From the NCBI GenBank assembly GCA_023715865.1, contig JAMBOW010000001.1, forward strand, positions 2,294,001-2,358,000: a stretch of 64,000 nucleotides of DNA, written 5' to 3'. A program made the position numbers and the translations under genes. Positions 34,298 through 41,495 of the stretch are shown here, in pieces; positions within the stretch are counted from its first letter, which is position 1; the number at the start of each line of letters is the position of its first letter. Source of the stretch: Neobacillus mesonae. GTDB taxonomy: Bacteria; Bacillota; Bacilli; Paenibacillales; Paenibacillaceae. Under the pieces are notes generated by a model. The model saw only the letters and a program-made list of their open reading frames with translations. It was not told where the DNA came from and searched no databases.

Positions 34298-34540
34298 ATG
34301 ATCCGAATTAAGCTGGATGTCGTCATGGCAGAGCGCAAAATGTCATTGAACAAGCTCTCTGAGCTTGTAGGTATTACGCCGGCCAATCTGTCCATTCTTA
34401 AAAATGAAAATGGGAAGGCTATCCGTTTTACAACCTTGGATGCCTTATGCAGGGTGCTGAATTGTCAACCTGGAGATCTGATGGAATATATTCCGGATCC
34501 AGAAGGAGAGCATATAGTACCCAACGAACCAGAAGAGTAA
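34298..34540 (+). CDS. yozG: YozG-like Cro/C1-type HTH regulator
   Basis: The 80-residue protein is a single Xre-type helix-turn-helix: MIRIKLDVVMAERKMSLNKLSELVGITPANLSILKNE then a C-terminal LDALCRVLNCQPGDLMEYIPDPE, as in YozG. It follows the DUF2975 gene by 16 bp and should be cotranscribed with it. It may bind the inverted repeat at 33563 in its own promoter. The end of the operon is a large hairpin at 34559. Confidence 0.9.
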   Translation: MIRIKLDVVMAERKMSLNKLSELVGITPANLSILKNENGKAIRFTTLDALCRVLNCQPGDLMEYIPDPEGEHIVPNEPEE

Positions 34541-34558
34541 CTCGTTGTTTTGGAAGAA

Positions 34559-34621
34559 GGAGAAGAACATGAAAAAAGCAATGGAAGTTACTTGTATCAC
34601 CTTTCATTGCTTTGCTTCTCC
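34559..34621. terminator. Large hairpin terminator after yozG
   Basis: Outer arms GGAGAAG (34559-34565) and CTTCTCC (34615-34621) flank inner arms AAAGCAATGGAAG and CTTTCATTGCTTT (34575-34613). No long T run follows, so efficiency is uncertain. Confidence 0.65.
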
Positions 34622-34674
34622 TTATTCAGTTTTCCTGAATCATGGTTATCAAAAGTACCGATATACAATGCAGC

Positions 34675-35178
34675 TCAGTATCCCATATGATTTATTGTTT
34701 TTATAAAACTTGCTTTATCCTCAGGAGTGTATTCCTCAGGGAGATCCCCTAATAATTCACTGACTTTCTCTCTAATTTCTTCAATGTCTTCTAACTGTCT
34801 GTCATTCAGAGCATAGCCTGATAGAAAATGAAAGGTAGACTCATCAATATTTTCAAGAGCGAGGTCTATAATCTGTACGTCTAAATCTGTGTACTTCATG
34901 GAATGTTTAAACTCTTCCCAAGATACTACGGAAAGCTTTAATCTCTCGTTTCCATTAATAAGACTATTCATGGTTTGGTTCGGGTCCTCTTGCTGTCCCG
35001 CTTCTTCAAGAAAATGTTCAAAGGATCCAAGCTGACTTATAAAAACTCGATAGGCGCCCGGATCACCTTCCGAGAAGTTCTGCTTATCTTTTAAAGAGTG
35101 ATTAAACCAAAAGACAGCAAACAGTGCATTTAACAACAAAGAAAGAATCAATAAGACTTTTAAAGCTAAACTTTTCAT
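34675..35178 (-). CDS. Membrane-anchored hypothetical protein
   Basis: The 167-residue protein starts MKSLALKVLLILSLLLNALFAVFWF, a single N-terminal anchor, followed by an acidic helical extracytoplasmic part (DRQLEDIEEIREKVSELLGDLPEEYTPEDKASF near the end). No family is recognised. The ATG at 35178 follows GGAATGAAACG. A perfect 15-bp palindrome, ATGGTA-TAT-TACCAT at 35216-35230, is 38 bp upstream. Confidence 0.66.
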   Translation of the reverse strand: MKSLALKVLLILSLLLNALFAVFWFNHSLKDKQNFSEGDPGAYRVFISQLGSFEHFLEEAGQQEDPNQTMNSLINGNERLKLSVVSWEEFKHSMKYTDLDVQIIDLALENIDESTFHFLSGYALNDRQLEDIEEIREKVSELLGDLPEEYTPEDKASFIKTINHMGY

Positions 35179-35215
35179 CGTTTCATTCCAATCCATTCAT
35201 ATTTAAGCAGTGCGA

Positions 35216-35230
35216 ATGGTATATTACCAT
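35216..35230. promoter_or_regulatory. Palindrome ATGGTA-TAT-TACCAT upstream of the gene at 34675
   Basis: A perfect inverted repeat lies 38 bp before the start codon, in the expected promoter region. It could be an operator; the regulator is unknown. Confidence 0.4.
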
Positions 35231-35286
35231 ATCCAAAAAGATGCTTTCAATAGAATTGGATAAACGACAAAGAAGCGAAATCTTCT

Positions 35287-35751
35287 CTATACTCGGAGCA
35301 TCTCTTCCCTGCCAATTAACAAATCTTCAAATATTGGTTTTTGAACTGGATTGATGGAATCTATATTAATTTCCTTAAGGCTCTTAAAAATGAGCTGCAG
35401 CGACTCGTTATGTTCATCCTGATAACTAAGCGATTTTCCGTCATCACCTATTTTATCTGTCAATTCTACCGTTGCATCGAAAATAAACATGACAAACACG
35501 ACCTCGTTCCCATCAGGATATGTATACTCCATCCGTTTACCGCTATAAACAGCATGAAGCTTATATTCTCTTACTTCAAGTCCTGTCTCCTCCAGCACTT
35601 CCCTGATCATTGTCTCTTCTACAGATTCTCCAGGCTCCATTCCACCGCCGGGAAGCCCCCAATCTCCATAATCAGAACGTCGCTGCAGAAGTATTCTGTT
35701 CTCCGAATCTCTGATGATCGCTCCGCCCGTAACGATAATTTTTCGAGTCAT
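35287..35751 (-). CDS. Nudix hydrolase
   Basis: The 154-residue protein has a canonical Nudix box GGMEPGE...REVLEETGL (about residues 37-59), preceded by the LLQRRSDYGDWGLPGG strand. It resembles MutT-type enzymes acting on nucleoside diphosphate derivatives. AAGGAGG is 8 bp before the ATG. It stands alone between two unrelated genes. Confidence 0.92.
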   Translation of the reverse strand: MTRKIIVTGGAIIRDSENRILLQRRSDYGDWGLPGGGMEPGESVEETMIREVLEETGLEVREYKLHAVYSGKRMEYTYPDGNEVVFVMFIFDATVELTDKIGDDGKSLSYQDEHNESLQLIFKSLKEINIDSINPVQKPIFEDLLIGREEMLRV

Positions 35752-35854
35752 TTAAGCAGCCTCCTTCTCAAGAAAAAAAGCATTTGATGAAGATCACCAA
35801 ATACTTAGTACTCACTATCTCAACTTATCAAATGGAAATCCAAATTCGGTTATT

Positions 35855-36256
35855 TCACGTCGTTTGATTAACCTTAAGAACTTCTTCACCGAACTTCAGA
35901 CATTCACCGCATATAGACACTCCAGGTCCCATGGCCAGACCCCCTACTTCCTCATCCGGTCTTCTGCAGAATGAACAAACCTTCGTATGCTGCAGCTGAT
36001 CCTTTCCAGGTGATGTCGACTTCATCGCATCATACATATGGTCAATGACTTCAGGCTCGATGTAATCGAATTCACCTTTAAGCTTGATGGCAATAGTTGA
36101 ATAAGCGACAGCCATCCCCTCATAAAACCGCTGTCTCTCTGTTTCTTGGCTTGTTTTCACTTTGTCTTCACACAAAGCGCTTAACTTCTCAAGCTCCATA
36201 ATCGTATCCTCAATCTTGGCTCCACGAAACGTTTTTTTGCGAAATTCCTGATCCAC
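35855..36256 (-). CDS. ClpX-type C4 zinc finger protein
   Basis: The 133-residue protein ends with a zinc finger like the N-terminal domain of ClpX: CSFCRRPDEEV (about 95-105) then SICGECLKFGEEVL (about 115-128), giving four zinc-binding cysteines. The N-terminal part is helical with no recognised domain, and there is no ATPase. The finger may bind adaptor-like partners. The start is a GTG with GGGGG about 7 bp upstream. A perfect 20-bp palindrome (36281-36300) lies 25 bp before it. Confidence 0.85.
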   Translation of the reverse strand: MDQEFRKKTFRGAKIEDTIMELEKLSALCEDKVKTSQETERQRFYEGMAVAYSTIAIKLKGEFDYIEPEVIDHMYDAMKSTSPGKDQLQHTKVCSFCRRPDEEVGGLAMGPGVSICGECLKFGEEVLKVNQTT

Positions 36257-36280
36257 TTCATTACCCCCTAAACAGGATTC

Positions 36281-36300
36281 ATGTATACAATTGTATACAT
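36281..36300. promoter_or_regulatory. Perfect 20-bp palindrome, candidate GntR-type operator
   Basis: ATGTATACAATTGTATACAT reads identically on both strands. The TTGTATACAA-like core resembles GntR-family operators. It is 25 bp upstream of the zinc-finger gene start, overlapping its likely promoter or transcript start. Confidence 0.6.
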
Positions 36301-36395
36301 TGTAATGAAATATATTCTCCTTTCAGGAGTTTATTTCCTGCAAATAAATATAATTTCTTCAAGTTTCTTCATTTGTTAGCGGGCGCCCTGCCCCT

Positions 36396-37022
36396 TCACT
36401 TCGATATTTCATTAATGCTACTTAGTTCTTCATGGGCTTCCTGAAGCCAAGGATGAATGACCTTGAGTGTATTTTTTCTTTCCCATAGATAACGAATATA
36501 ACAGTAAGCAGCTTGAGGAAGAGACACTTCCAGAGCCTTTTCCAATTCGTTCAAGTAAGGCGGATCGCCTGCTTGATCCCAAGCTATTTTATCTGCTACA
36601 AATAATACTTGATCGAGCTGTGTTGAATATGCTCTCAGTGTTGTATGACAACCGACTGCTTCTAATATTTCCTTATCATGAATATTAAATATTTCCATAG
36701 CCATGACCTTGGAGAGCTTCTGATGAACAATCATCGGGAACCTCTCTTCCTCAGGCAAAATATCTATCCCTAGCTCCCGAGCGAGGGGAATTCGTTGGTC
36801 GTTTGGATACACAGCGCTAATATCATGAAGCCAACCTGCGATCTCAGCCTGCTCTTGATTTGCTTCAAACAGTGCAGCCACTCGGCGTGACTCTGTCCCA
36901 ACTTGCATACAATGATCCGCTGTTTTAGGACAGTTGTTAGAGATGAGAAATTGATAAATATTTGTCTTTAAATCTGGTGTGAAAATCATTTTATATGTAA
37001 GGTTCTTGAATATAGGGTTCAC
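36396..37022 (-). CDS. YqeK-like HD domain protein
   Basis: The 208-residue HD protein has the motif series of YqeK-type symmetrical Ap4A hydrolases: HCMQVGTESRRVAAL (first His), AGWLHDIS (HD pair, about 63-70), and AVGCHTTLRAY with QVLFVADKIAWDQ (about 123-150). YqeK cleaves Ap4A to two ADP. It lacks the usual nadD/rsfS neighbours, so it is probably a paralogue. A second, related protein is at 57285. The start is a GTG with a GGGAGG ribosome binding site upstream. A Nudix gene lies 18 bp before it. Confidence 0.85.
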   Translation of the reverse strand: MNPIFKNLTYKMIFTPDLKTNIYQFLISNNCPKTADHCMQVGTESRRVAALFEANQEQAEIAGWLHDISAVYPNDQRIPLARELGIDILPEEERFPMIVHQKLSKVMAMEIFNIHDKEILEAVGCHTTLRAYSTQLDQVLFVADKIAWDQAGDPPYLNELEKALEVSLPQAAYCYIRYLWERKNTLKVIHPWLQEAHEELSSINEISK

Positions 37023-37040
37023 CTTTAGTCGCCTCCCTTC

Positions 37041-37472
37041 TCAATAATCACGCAGGACTGCCATTACAAAAGGTGTAACTACAACTCTTCGTGCAACAAT
37101 ATCTTCGATTCCAATAAAACAAGCTCCAAGAGAATCTTCACCATCCCCCGTAGTTCTTAGCTGCGATGAATCTGGAAAGGATAAAATATCGTAAATAATC
37201 CCAATGTGGTGTAATTCCTCGAGTTCATCTTCTTTATAGGGGTGAATCAGCGTGTAAGATTCTGCTGAGCGGATTCTAGCCTCAATACCTGTTAATCCTG
37301 TTTCCTCGTCAAACTCTCTCTTCAAGGCAGCATACGGTTCTTCCCCAAATTCAATCGTGCCTCCCGGCAAATCCCATTTCCCTGTATGCGGACCCCTTGC
37401 TTTTTTAATCAAAAGAATTTTTTCTTGCTGAACCAGTACACCGTACACGCCAAGATGAGTGAATTTCTCCAT
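37041..37472 (-). CDS. Nudix hydrolase
   Basis: The 143-residue protein has a canonical Nudix box GTIEFGE...REFDEETGL (about residues 37-59) after KWDLPGG. The family is MutT-like; the substrate is unknown. It is 18 bp upstream of the YqeK-like gene, a pairing that would fit joint turnover of dinucleotide polyphosphates or damaged nucleotides, though this is inference from proximity. Confidence 0.92.
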   Translation of the reverse strand: MEKFTHLGVYGVLVQQEKILLIKKARGPHTGKWDLPGGTIEFGEEPYAALKREFDEETGLTGIEARIRSAESYTLIHPYKEDELEELHHIGIIYDILSFPDSSQLRTTGDGEDSLGACFIGIEDIVARRVVVTPFVMAVLRDY

Positions 37473-37619
37473 CTAACAGTGGTCATCTCCTTAATTGATT
37501 ACAACACATGTTCTGTTGTGACCTTGAAATTCTTCAAATCAGAATGGGTATCAAGGATGCTGAAACCCACAATATTGTGAAGAGGGCTAAAATAATGGCA
37601 AAAGAATTGCGTCTCGATC

Positions 37620-37820
37620 TCATTCGTTTCCCCGATGATTGAAGTGAATTCTCCTTTGCTCCTCCATTTTTGCCCGAGTTTGTCCTACTAATTGATGGAT
37701 CCTACGAATCCTTTTAAATGTGGCCACATTGATTAATTGAAGCAGTACATAACACAACAGAATCAGAGCCCCATTCTTACTTGTCCTATCATCTGTATGA
37801 AAAAATGAAGCATTCTGCAC
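37620..37820 (-). CDS. Small membrane protein (66 residues)
   Basis: A GTG at 37820 with AGGGAGGG 7 bp upstream starts a short protein with one hydrophobic segment (GALILLCYVLLQLINVATF) and a basic, helical tail (RIRRIHQLVGQTRAKMEEQRRIHF). Longer readings lack a ribosome binding site and overlap the methyltransferase gene. No family is known to me. Confidence 0.65.
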   Translation of the reverse strand: MQNASFFHTDDRTSKNGALILLCYVLLQLINVATFKRIRRIHQLVGQTRAKMEEQRRIHFNHRGNE

Positions 37821-37837
37821 ATTGGAACCCTCCCTAA

Positions 37838-38551
37838 TTAGTTCTTCTTCCATAACGAAGTCCACAAAAAAGGTACGCCAAACAGCTCACTTTGCTCTTC
37901 CATAGCATTCATTTTTCTTAATTCCACACATTCAAAGCGATCGGACAGCAGGTATCTTATTTTTTCCTCCGTGAAAGCAAGTCCGCCCTTCATGCTCAGG
38001 TCTTTGTAGACATCCCAGTCATTCATCGAATAGTGTGGTCCACCAATATCCCCATAGCCGGGAGCGAAGCAGGTTAGCCCGAAGTACCCTCCCTTTTTCA
38101 GTCCGTTATAAATCATGTTCAGATAGCCTATTCTTCGGTGCGGCAGCACACCGTGCAGGCAGCCCGAATCATAAATCATATCGTATTCCTCTTGCGGTGA
38201 CAGCTCAAAGACGGATTGACATACAAAGTTAATGCTTAGGGACGTCGCTTCTGCTCTTTCTTTGGCCCACTCTATTGCCGTTTCTGAAATATCATAAGCA
38301 TCGACACGGAATCCTTTTTTCGTTAGATAGATTGCATTTCGCCCCGGACCGCAACCTAATTCCAGCGCTTTTCCCACAGGGATAATCCCTGATTGGATAT
38401 AGGAATCCAGACTCTCATCCGGTTTGTTATGAAAAAAAGGAATCGGTCGATCACGGTCTGAATAGAAGGGGTTCCAGAAGCTCTTTGACGAATTGAAGCC
38501 CGCATCCAGCATTTGATAGAGATCATCCAGATTTTTTATGGTCTTATCCAT
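37838..38551 (-). CDS. Class I SAM-dependent methyltransferase
   Basis: The 237-residue protein has AdoMet motif I ALELGCGPGRNAIYL (about 62-76) and motif II VDAYDISETAIEWA (about 83-96), with a DSGCLHGVLPHRR post-motif resembling the thiopurine methyltransferase/TehB-like group. It should methylate a small molecule of unknown nature. CAGGAGG is upstream of the ATG. It lies 19 bp after the HAD gene at 38571 and 17 bp before the small membrane protein, within a long minus-strand run. Confidence 0.88.
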   Translation of the reverse strand: MDKTIKNLDDLYQMLDAGFNSSKSFWNPFYSDRDRPIPFFHNKPDESLDSYIQSGIIPVGKALELGCGPGRNAIYLTKKGFRVDAYDISETAIEWAKERAEATSLSINFVCQSVFELSPQEEYDMIYDSGCLHGVLPHRRIGYLNMIYNGLKKGGYFGLTCFAPGYGDIGGPHYSMNDWDVYKDLSMKGGLAFTEEKIRYLLSDRFECVELRKMNAMEEQSELFGVPFLWTSLWKKN

Positions 38552-38570
38552 AAGAGATTCCTCCTGAAAT

Positions 38571-39236
38571 TCAGCTTATCAAGCTAAGCTCAAAATAATG
38601 GATAATTTCATCTAAATCCTTAATTCTTGCATCCATTTCCACTGGCTCGTCGTAGTACAAGTCCTCTTTCCAGATAGCCTTCATTCCAACCTTGTAAGCC
38701 GCCGCCACATCGTTCTCAGGGTGATCTCCTACATACACCGACTCCTCGGGATTAACACCTAATCTATCTAATGCACGTAAAAATATCGCAGGATCCGGCT
38801 TTCGTAAGCCTTCCAGTTCAGAAATGAGGATCGCATCAAAATATCCTGCTATGCCTAAACCTTCAATATTGTTTCGTTGAAAACCCCCGAAGCCGTTTGT
38901 AATCATTCCGAGCTTTAGCCCTCTATTTTTAAGATACTGCAATACACGTTCAAGATGAGGAAAAGGCACACAATGCTGCTGGAATCCATGCACATAGTCA
39001 GCAAGCAACTCAGCGGGTTGGACACTTAACCCAAATTCATGAACCAACTGAGCATACACCTTATCCTTCCATACGTAACCACGCTGGTCGAGATCAATAA
39101 AGCGTTGGAGGAACAGATCTTTATCCAAACCCTGCAGCTCCGGAATTCGACCCAGCTGATCCAGCACAAAGTTTCTTAGAGATGTATTTCGATCCAATAA
39201 GGTACCGTCAAGGTCAAACAGGAAGGCTTTAATCAT
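38571..39236 (-). CDS. HAD-IA phosphatase
   Basis: The 221-residue protein has all HAD motifs: FLFDLDGTLLD (nucleophile Asp near residue 8), MITNGFGG (about 107), KPDPAIF (Lys about 144) and YVGDHPENDVAAA (about 168-180). It is similar to the HAD protein at 40071, so the two are paralogues flanking the tagA gene. Likely a phosphatase of a small metabolite or nucleotide; substrate unknown. The ATG at 39236 has ACAGGAG upstream; an ATG 36 bp earlier does not. Confidence 0.9.
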   Translation of the reverse strand: MIKAFLFDLDGTLLDRNTSLRNFVLDQLGRIPELQGLDKDLFLQRFIDLDQRGYVWKDKVYAQLVHEFGLSVQPAELLADYVHGFQQHCVPFPHLERVLQYLKNRGLKLGMITNGFGGFQRNNIEGLGIAGYFDAILISELEGLRKPDPAIFLRALDRLGVNPEESVYVGDHPENDVAAAYKVGMKAIWKEDLYYDEPVEMDARIKDLDEIIHYFELSLIS

Positions 39237-39308
39237 GTGCAATTCTCCTGTCTTGGAATTTCGCCATTTCAATATATTTACTAAAGTTCCTAACGAACTC
39301 TTGTCGTC

Positions 39309-40043
39309 TTAGTTGGCATCTTTATGCAGAATCGCTTTCACAGCAAAACGAGGCAGAATCAATTGTCTTCTCCATCTTGATGGCTGGTTTAGGAGCCTGT
39401 ACATCCACTCTAAATTCATCTTTTGCCAAATAACCGGAGCTCTTTTAACTTTGCCTGCAATGATATCGAGACTTCCCCCAACCCCCAAAGCAATCTTAGC
39501 ATTCAATCTGTCCCTATTCTTATGGATCCACTCTTCTGCGTAAGGAGCTCCCAATGCGACCACAAGGATTTCCGGATTGGCCGAGCTGATCTCTTCAATG
39601 ATCATGTCTTCTTCGGAAGCTTTAAAGAATCCATGATGTCTTCCCTTAATAACAGCACCTGGATATGCTGCTCTAATGTTGTCCGATGCTGCTTGGCTCG
39701 TCTCCTCATCTGCACCAAGCAAGTAAAATGACCAGTTTTTTTGATGTCCTGCCTCAAGAAGATGGTACAGAAGATCACAGCCTGTCACCCGCTCGGGAAG
39801 TGGATCGCCTTTGACACGAGAGACCATAACAATCCCTGCTCCATCTGCAGTCAAGAGACCTGCACGATTCACAATGCCGCGAAGCTCCTGATTATGCTGA
39901 CAGGACATCGCAATCTCAGGATTCAGTGTCACTACATGAAATAATTCCTGCTGTTCCCGTGTTATGACATCACTCAAGATTTGAACAGTCTCATCCATTG
40001 TTATTTTGGGTACCGGAATGCCCATAATTTTTGAATAATTCAT
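39309..40043 (-). CDS. tagA: WecB/TagA/CpsF glycosyltransferase
   Basis: The 244-residue protein matches TagA/TarA, which adds ManNAc to undecaprenyl-PP-GlcNAc in wall teichoic acid linkage-unit synthesis: VVTLNPEIAMSC (about 38), LLTADGAGIVMVSR with the conserved TADG catalytic site (about 64-77), NPEILVVALGAPYAEEWI (about 155) and a C-terminal LNLEWMYRLLNQPSRWRR. It lies between two HAD genes, not in a recognisable wall teichoic acid operon, so it may serve another wall or secondary polymer. Confidence 0.92.
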   Translation of the reverse strand: MNYSKIMGIPVPKITMDETVQILSDVITREQQELFHVVTLNPEIAMSCQHNQELRGIVNRAGLLTADGAGIVMVSRVKGDPLPERVTGCDLLYHLLEAGHQKNWSFYLLGADEETSQAASDNIRAAYPGAVIKGRHHGFFKASEEDMIIEEISSANPEILVVALGAPYAEEWIHKNRDRLNAKIALGVGGSLDIIAGKVKRAPVIWQKMNLEWMYRLLNQPSRWRRQLILPRFAVKAILHKDAN

Positions 40044-40070
40044 TGATAAGTCCCCTCACTTTATGACCTC

Positions 40071-40757
40071 TTATTCTACGTTTACTGCGTTTTCATACAA
40101 AGGTATTAGTTCTTTCAAGCTGCGAATGGACTTGTAGGGTTTATGCTCATTGCTGTCATCCCATACTCCGTTTCTTGTCATCCATATGCCTTTCATCCCG
40201 CATTTTACTGCCCCGACAATATCGTTATGCGGATGATCTCCGATGAACCAGACATGAGCCGGCTCCATGCTAAGCCGCTCAAGAGCGATCGCATAAATAT
40301 CCGGATGAGGCTTGCTAATCCCTGCTTCTGCCGAGATGACAACGGTGTCAAAATAATCTCTTATGCCGAGCTGATCAATTTTGTCTCCCTGAAGCTGTAC
40401 CGAACCGTTTGTAATCATACCCATCGGCACGCCTTTGGATTTAAAATAATCGAGCACGATGAACAGATGCTCCATTGGCTTAATACAGCGAGCCAGCTCT
40501 TGTTTAAAAAAGGAAATATACTCTTGTGCGGTCGGCGGATTGGACCAGCTGAGGTCTGCAACCAGCATTTCATAGACATCTTTTTTATCCCTGTAGCCAT
40601 TCTGATCCGCCTCTCTGAAACGTTCCGCGATAAAAGATTGTCTGACGGCATCTGCCTCAGGAAAATAAGTGTTAGTTAACTTCAAAATATATTGTTCTAT
40701 GGATGCCTGCCGATCAGACAAAGTATCATCCAGGTCGAAAATAAGCGCCTTCACCAT
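40071..40757 (-). CDS. HAD-IA phosphatase
   Basis: The 228-residue protein has the motifs LIFDLDDTLSD (Asp near residue 8), MGMITNGSV (about 112), KPHPDIYA (about 149) and WFIGDHPHNDIVGA (about 168-181). The second motif I Asp is followed by DT rather than GT, a common variant. It is a paralogue of the protein at 38571. It lies 8 bp downstream of the deaminase gene and 27 bp before tagA. Confidence 0.9.
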   Translation of the reverse strand: MVKALIFDLDDTLSDRQASIEQYILKLTNTYFPEADAVRQSFIAERFREADQNGYRDKKDVYEMLVADLSWSNPPTAQEYISFFKQELARCIKPMEHLFIVLDYFKSKGVPMGMITNGSVQLQGDKIDQLGIRDYFDTVVISAEAGISKPHPDIYAIALERLSMEPAHVWFIGDHPHNDIVGAVKCGMKGIWMTRNGVWDDSNEHKPYKSIRSLKELIPLYENAVNVE

Positions 40758-40765
40758 CTCAGATT

Positions 40766-41302
40766 TCAGCTCTCTTTCTTAACTATTTCTTTTCTCCAGT
40801 GCGTATCTGTATAACCTCGATCGATATTCCATTCCGCCAGCATCTCTCTTTGTCTTTGCTCCAAGTCCGGATACGGAGCTGCTGCAATGTCAATGTCGCT
40901 CATGATCTCGTCATATACAGGTAATGGACTGCCTGCTTCCTTAAACCTTCTAAAAGCACCGATCTCTTCATCATTAGCCGCCCACACCACTCTTTTTATT
41001 AAAGAGAGCACGATCGTTCCAGTACACATCGGACATGGCTCACAAGTCGTATATAATGTCAGTCCATTATTCGGAATGAATTTTTTGTTCGCTGGATTGA
41101 CAATCAGATGACCTGCTTTCCTAATCGCATCCACTTCGGCATGTGCTGTTGAATCATAGTCAGAAAAAACTTGGTTTCTTCCTCTACTGACCACATTTCC
41201 ATCCACATCCACGATTACTGCCCCGATCGGAAATGTACCTTCATCTCTAGCTCTGACCGCTTCTTCAAAGGCCAATAGCAAATATTCATAATCCTTGTTC
41301 AT
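40766..41302 (-). CDS. Nucleoside/guanine-type deaminase
   Basis: The 178-residue protein has the cytidine-deaminase-like zinc site: HAEVDAIRK (His and catalytic Glu, about 63-71) and TTCEPCPMCTGTI (zinc cysteines, about 95-107), the TadA/guanine deaminase subgroup. It likely deaminates a free nucleobase or nucleoside. ATG at 41302 has GGAAGTGAG upstream; a GTG nine bases earlier lies inside that site. It begins a series of close minus-strand genes with HAD and tagA. Confidence 0.88.
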   Translation of the reverse strand: MNKDYEYLLLAFEEAVRARDEGTFPIGAVIVDVDGNVVSRGRNQVFSDYDSTAHAEVDAIRKAGHLIVNPANKKFIPNNGLTLYTTCEPCPMCTGTIVLSLIKRVVWAANDEEIGAFRRFKEAGSPLPVYDEIMSDIDIAAAPYPDLEQRQREMLAEWNIDRGYTDTHWRKEIVKKES

Positions 41303-41372
41303 AACGCTCACTTCCTAACGATGATGATGGGTATGGTGTATTAGTTTCTAAAAAAGATGCTAGAAGACAGAA

Positions 41373-41414
41373 ACGGCCCGGCCTTAGATAAGCTTTTATC
41401 ATTGGCCGGGCCGT
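41373..41414 (-). terminator. GC-rich terminator after the NRPS-like gene
   Basis: ACGGCCCGGCC (41373-41383) pairs perfectly with GGCCGGGCCGT (41404-41414), and the minus strand continues TTTCTGTC. It separates the MCP/NRPS-like operon from the deaminase gene. Confidence 0.75.
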
Positions 41415-41495
41415 GGAAGTAATAGTTCATTCCATTATTATACAATTATTTGGCGATACTTGGAACAATTACGCTGCATTTCATTCCAGACTAGA

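Noticed and set aside
36396..37022. Canonical yqeK of the nadD-yqeK-rsfS operon
   Set aside because: Neither nadD nor rsfS is adjacent; the gene is more likely a paralogue, as is the one at 57285.
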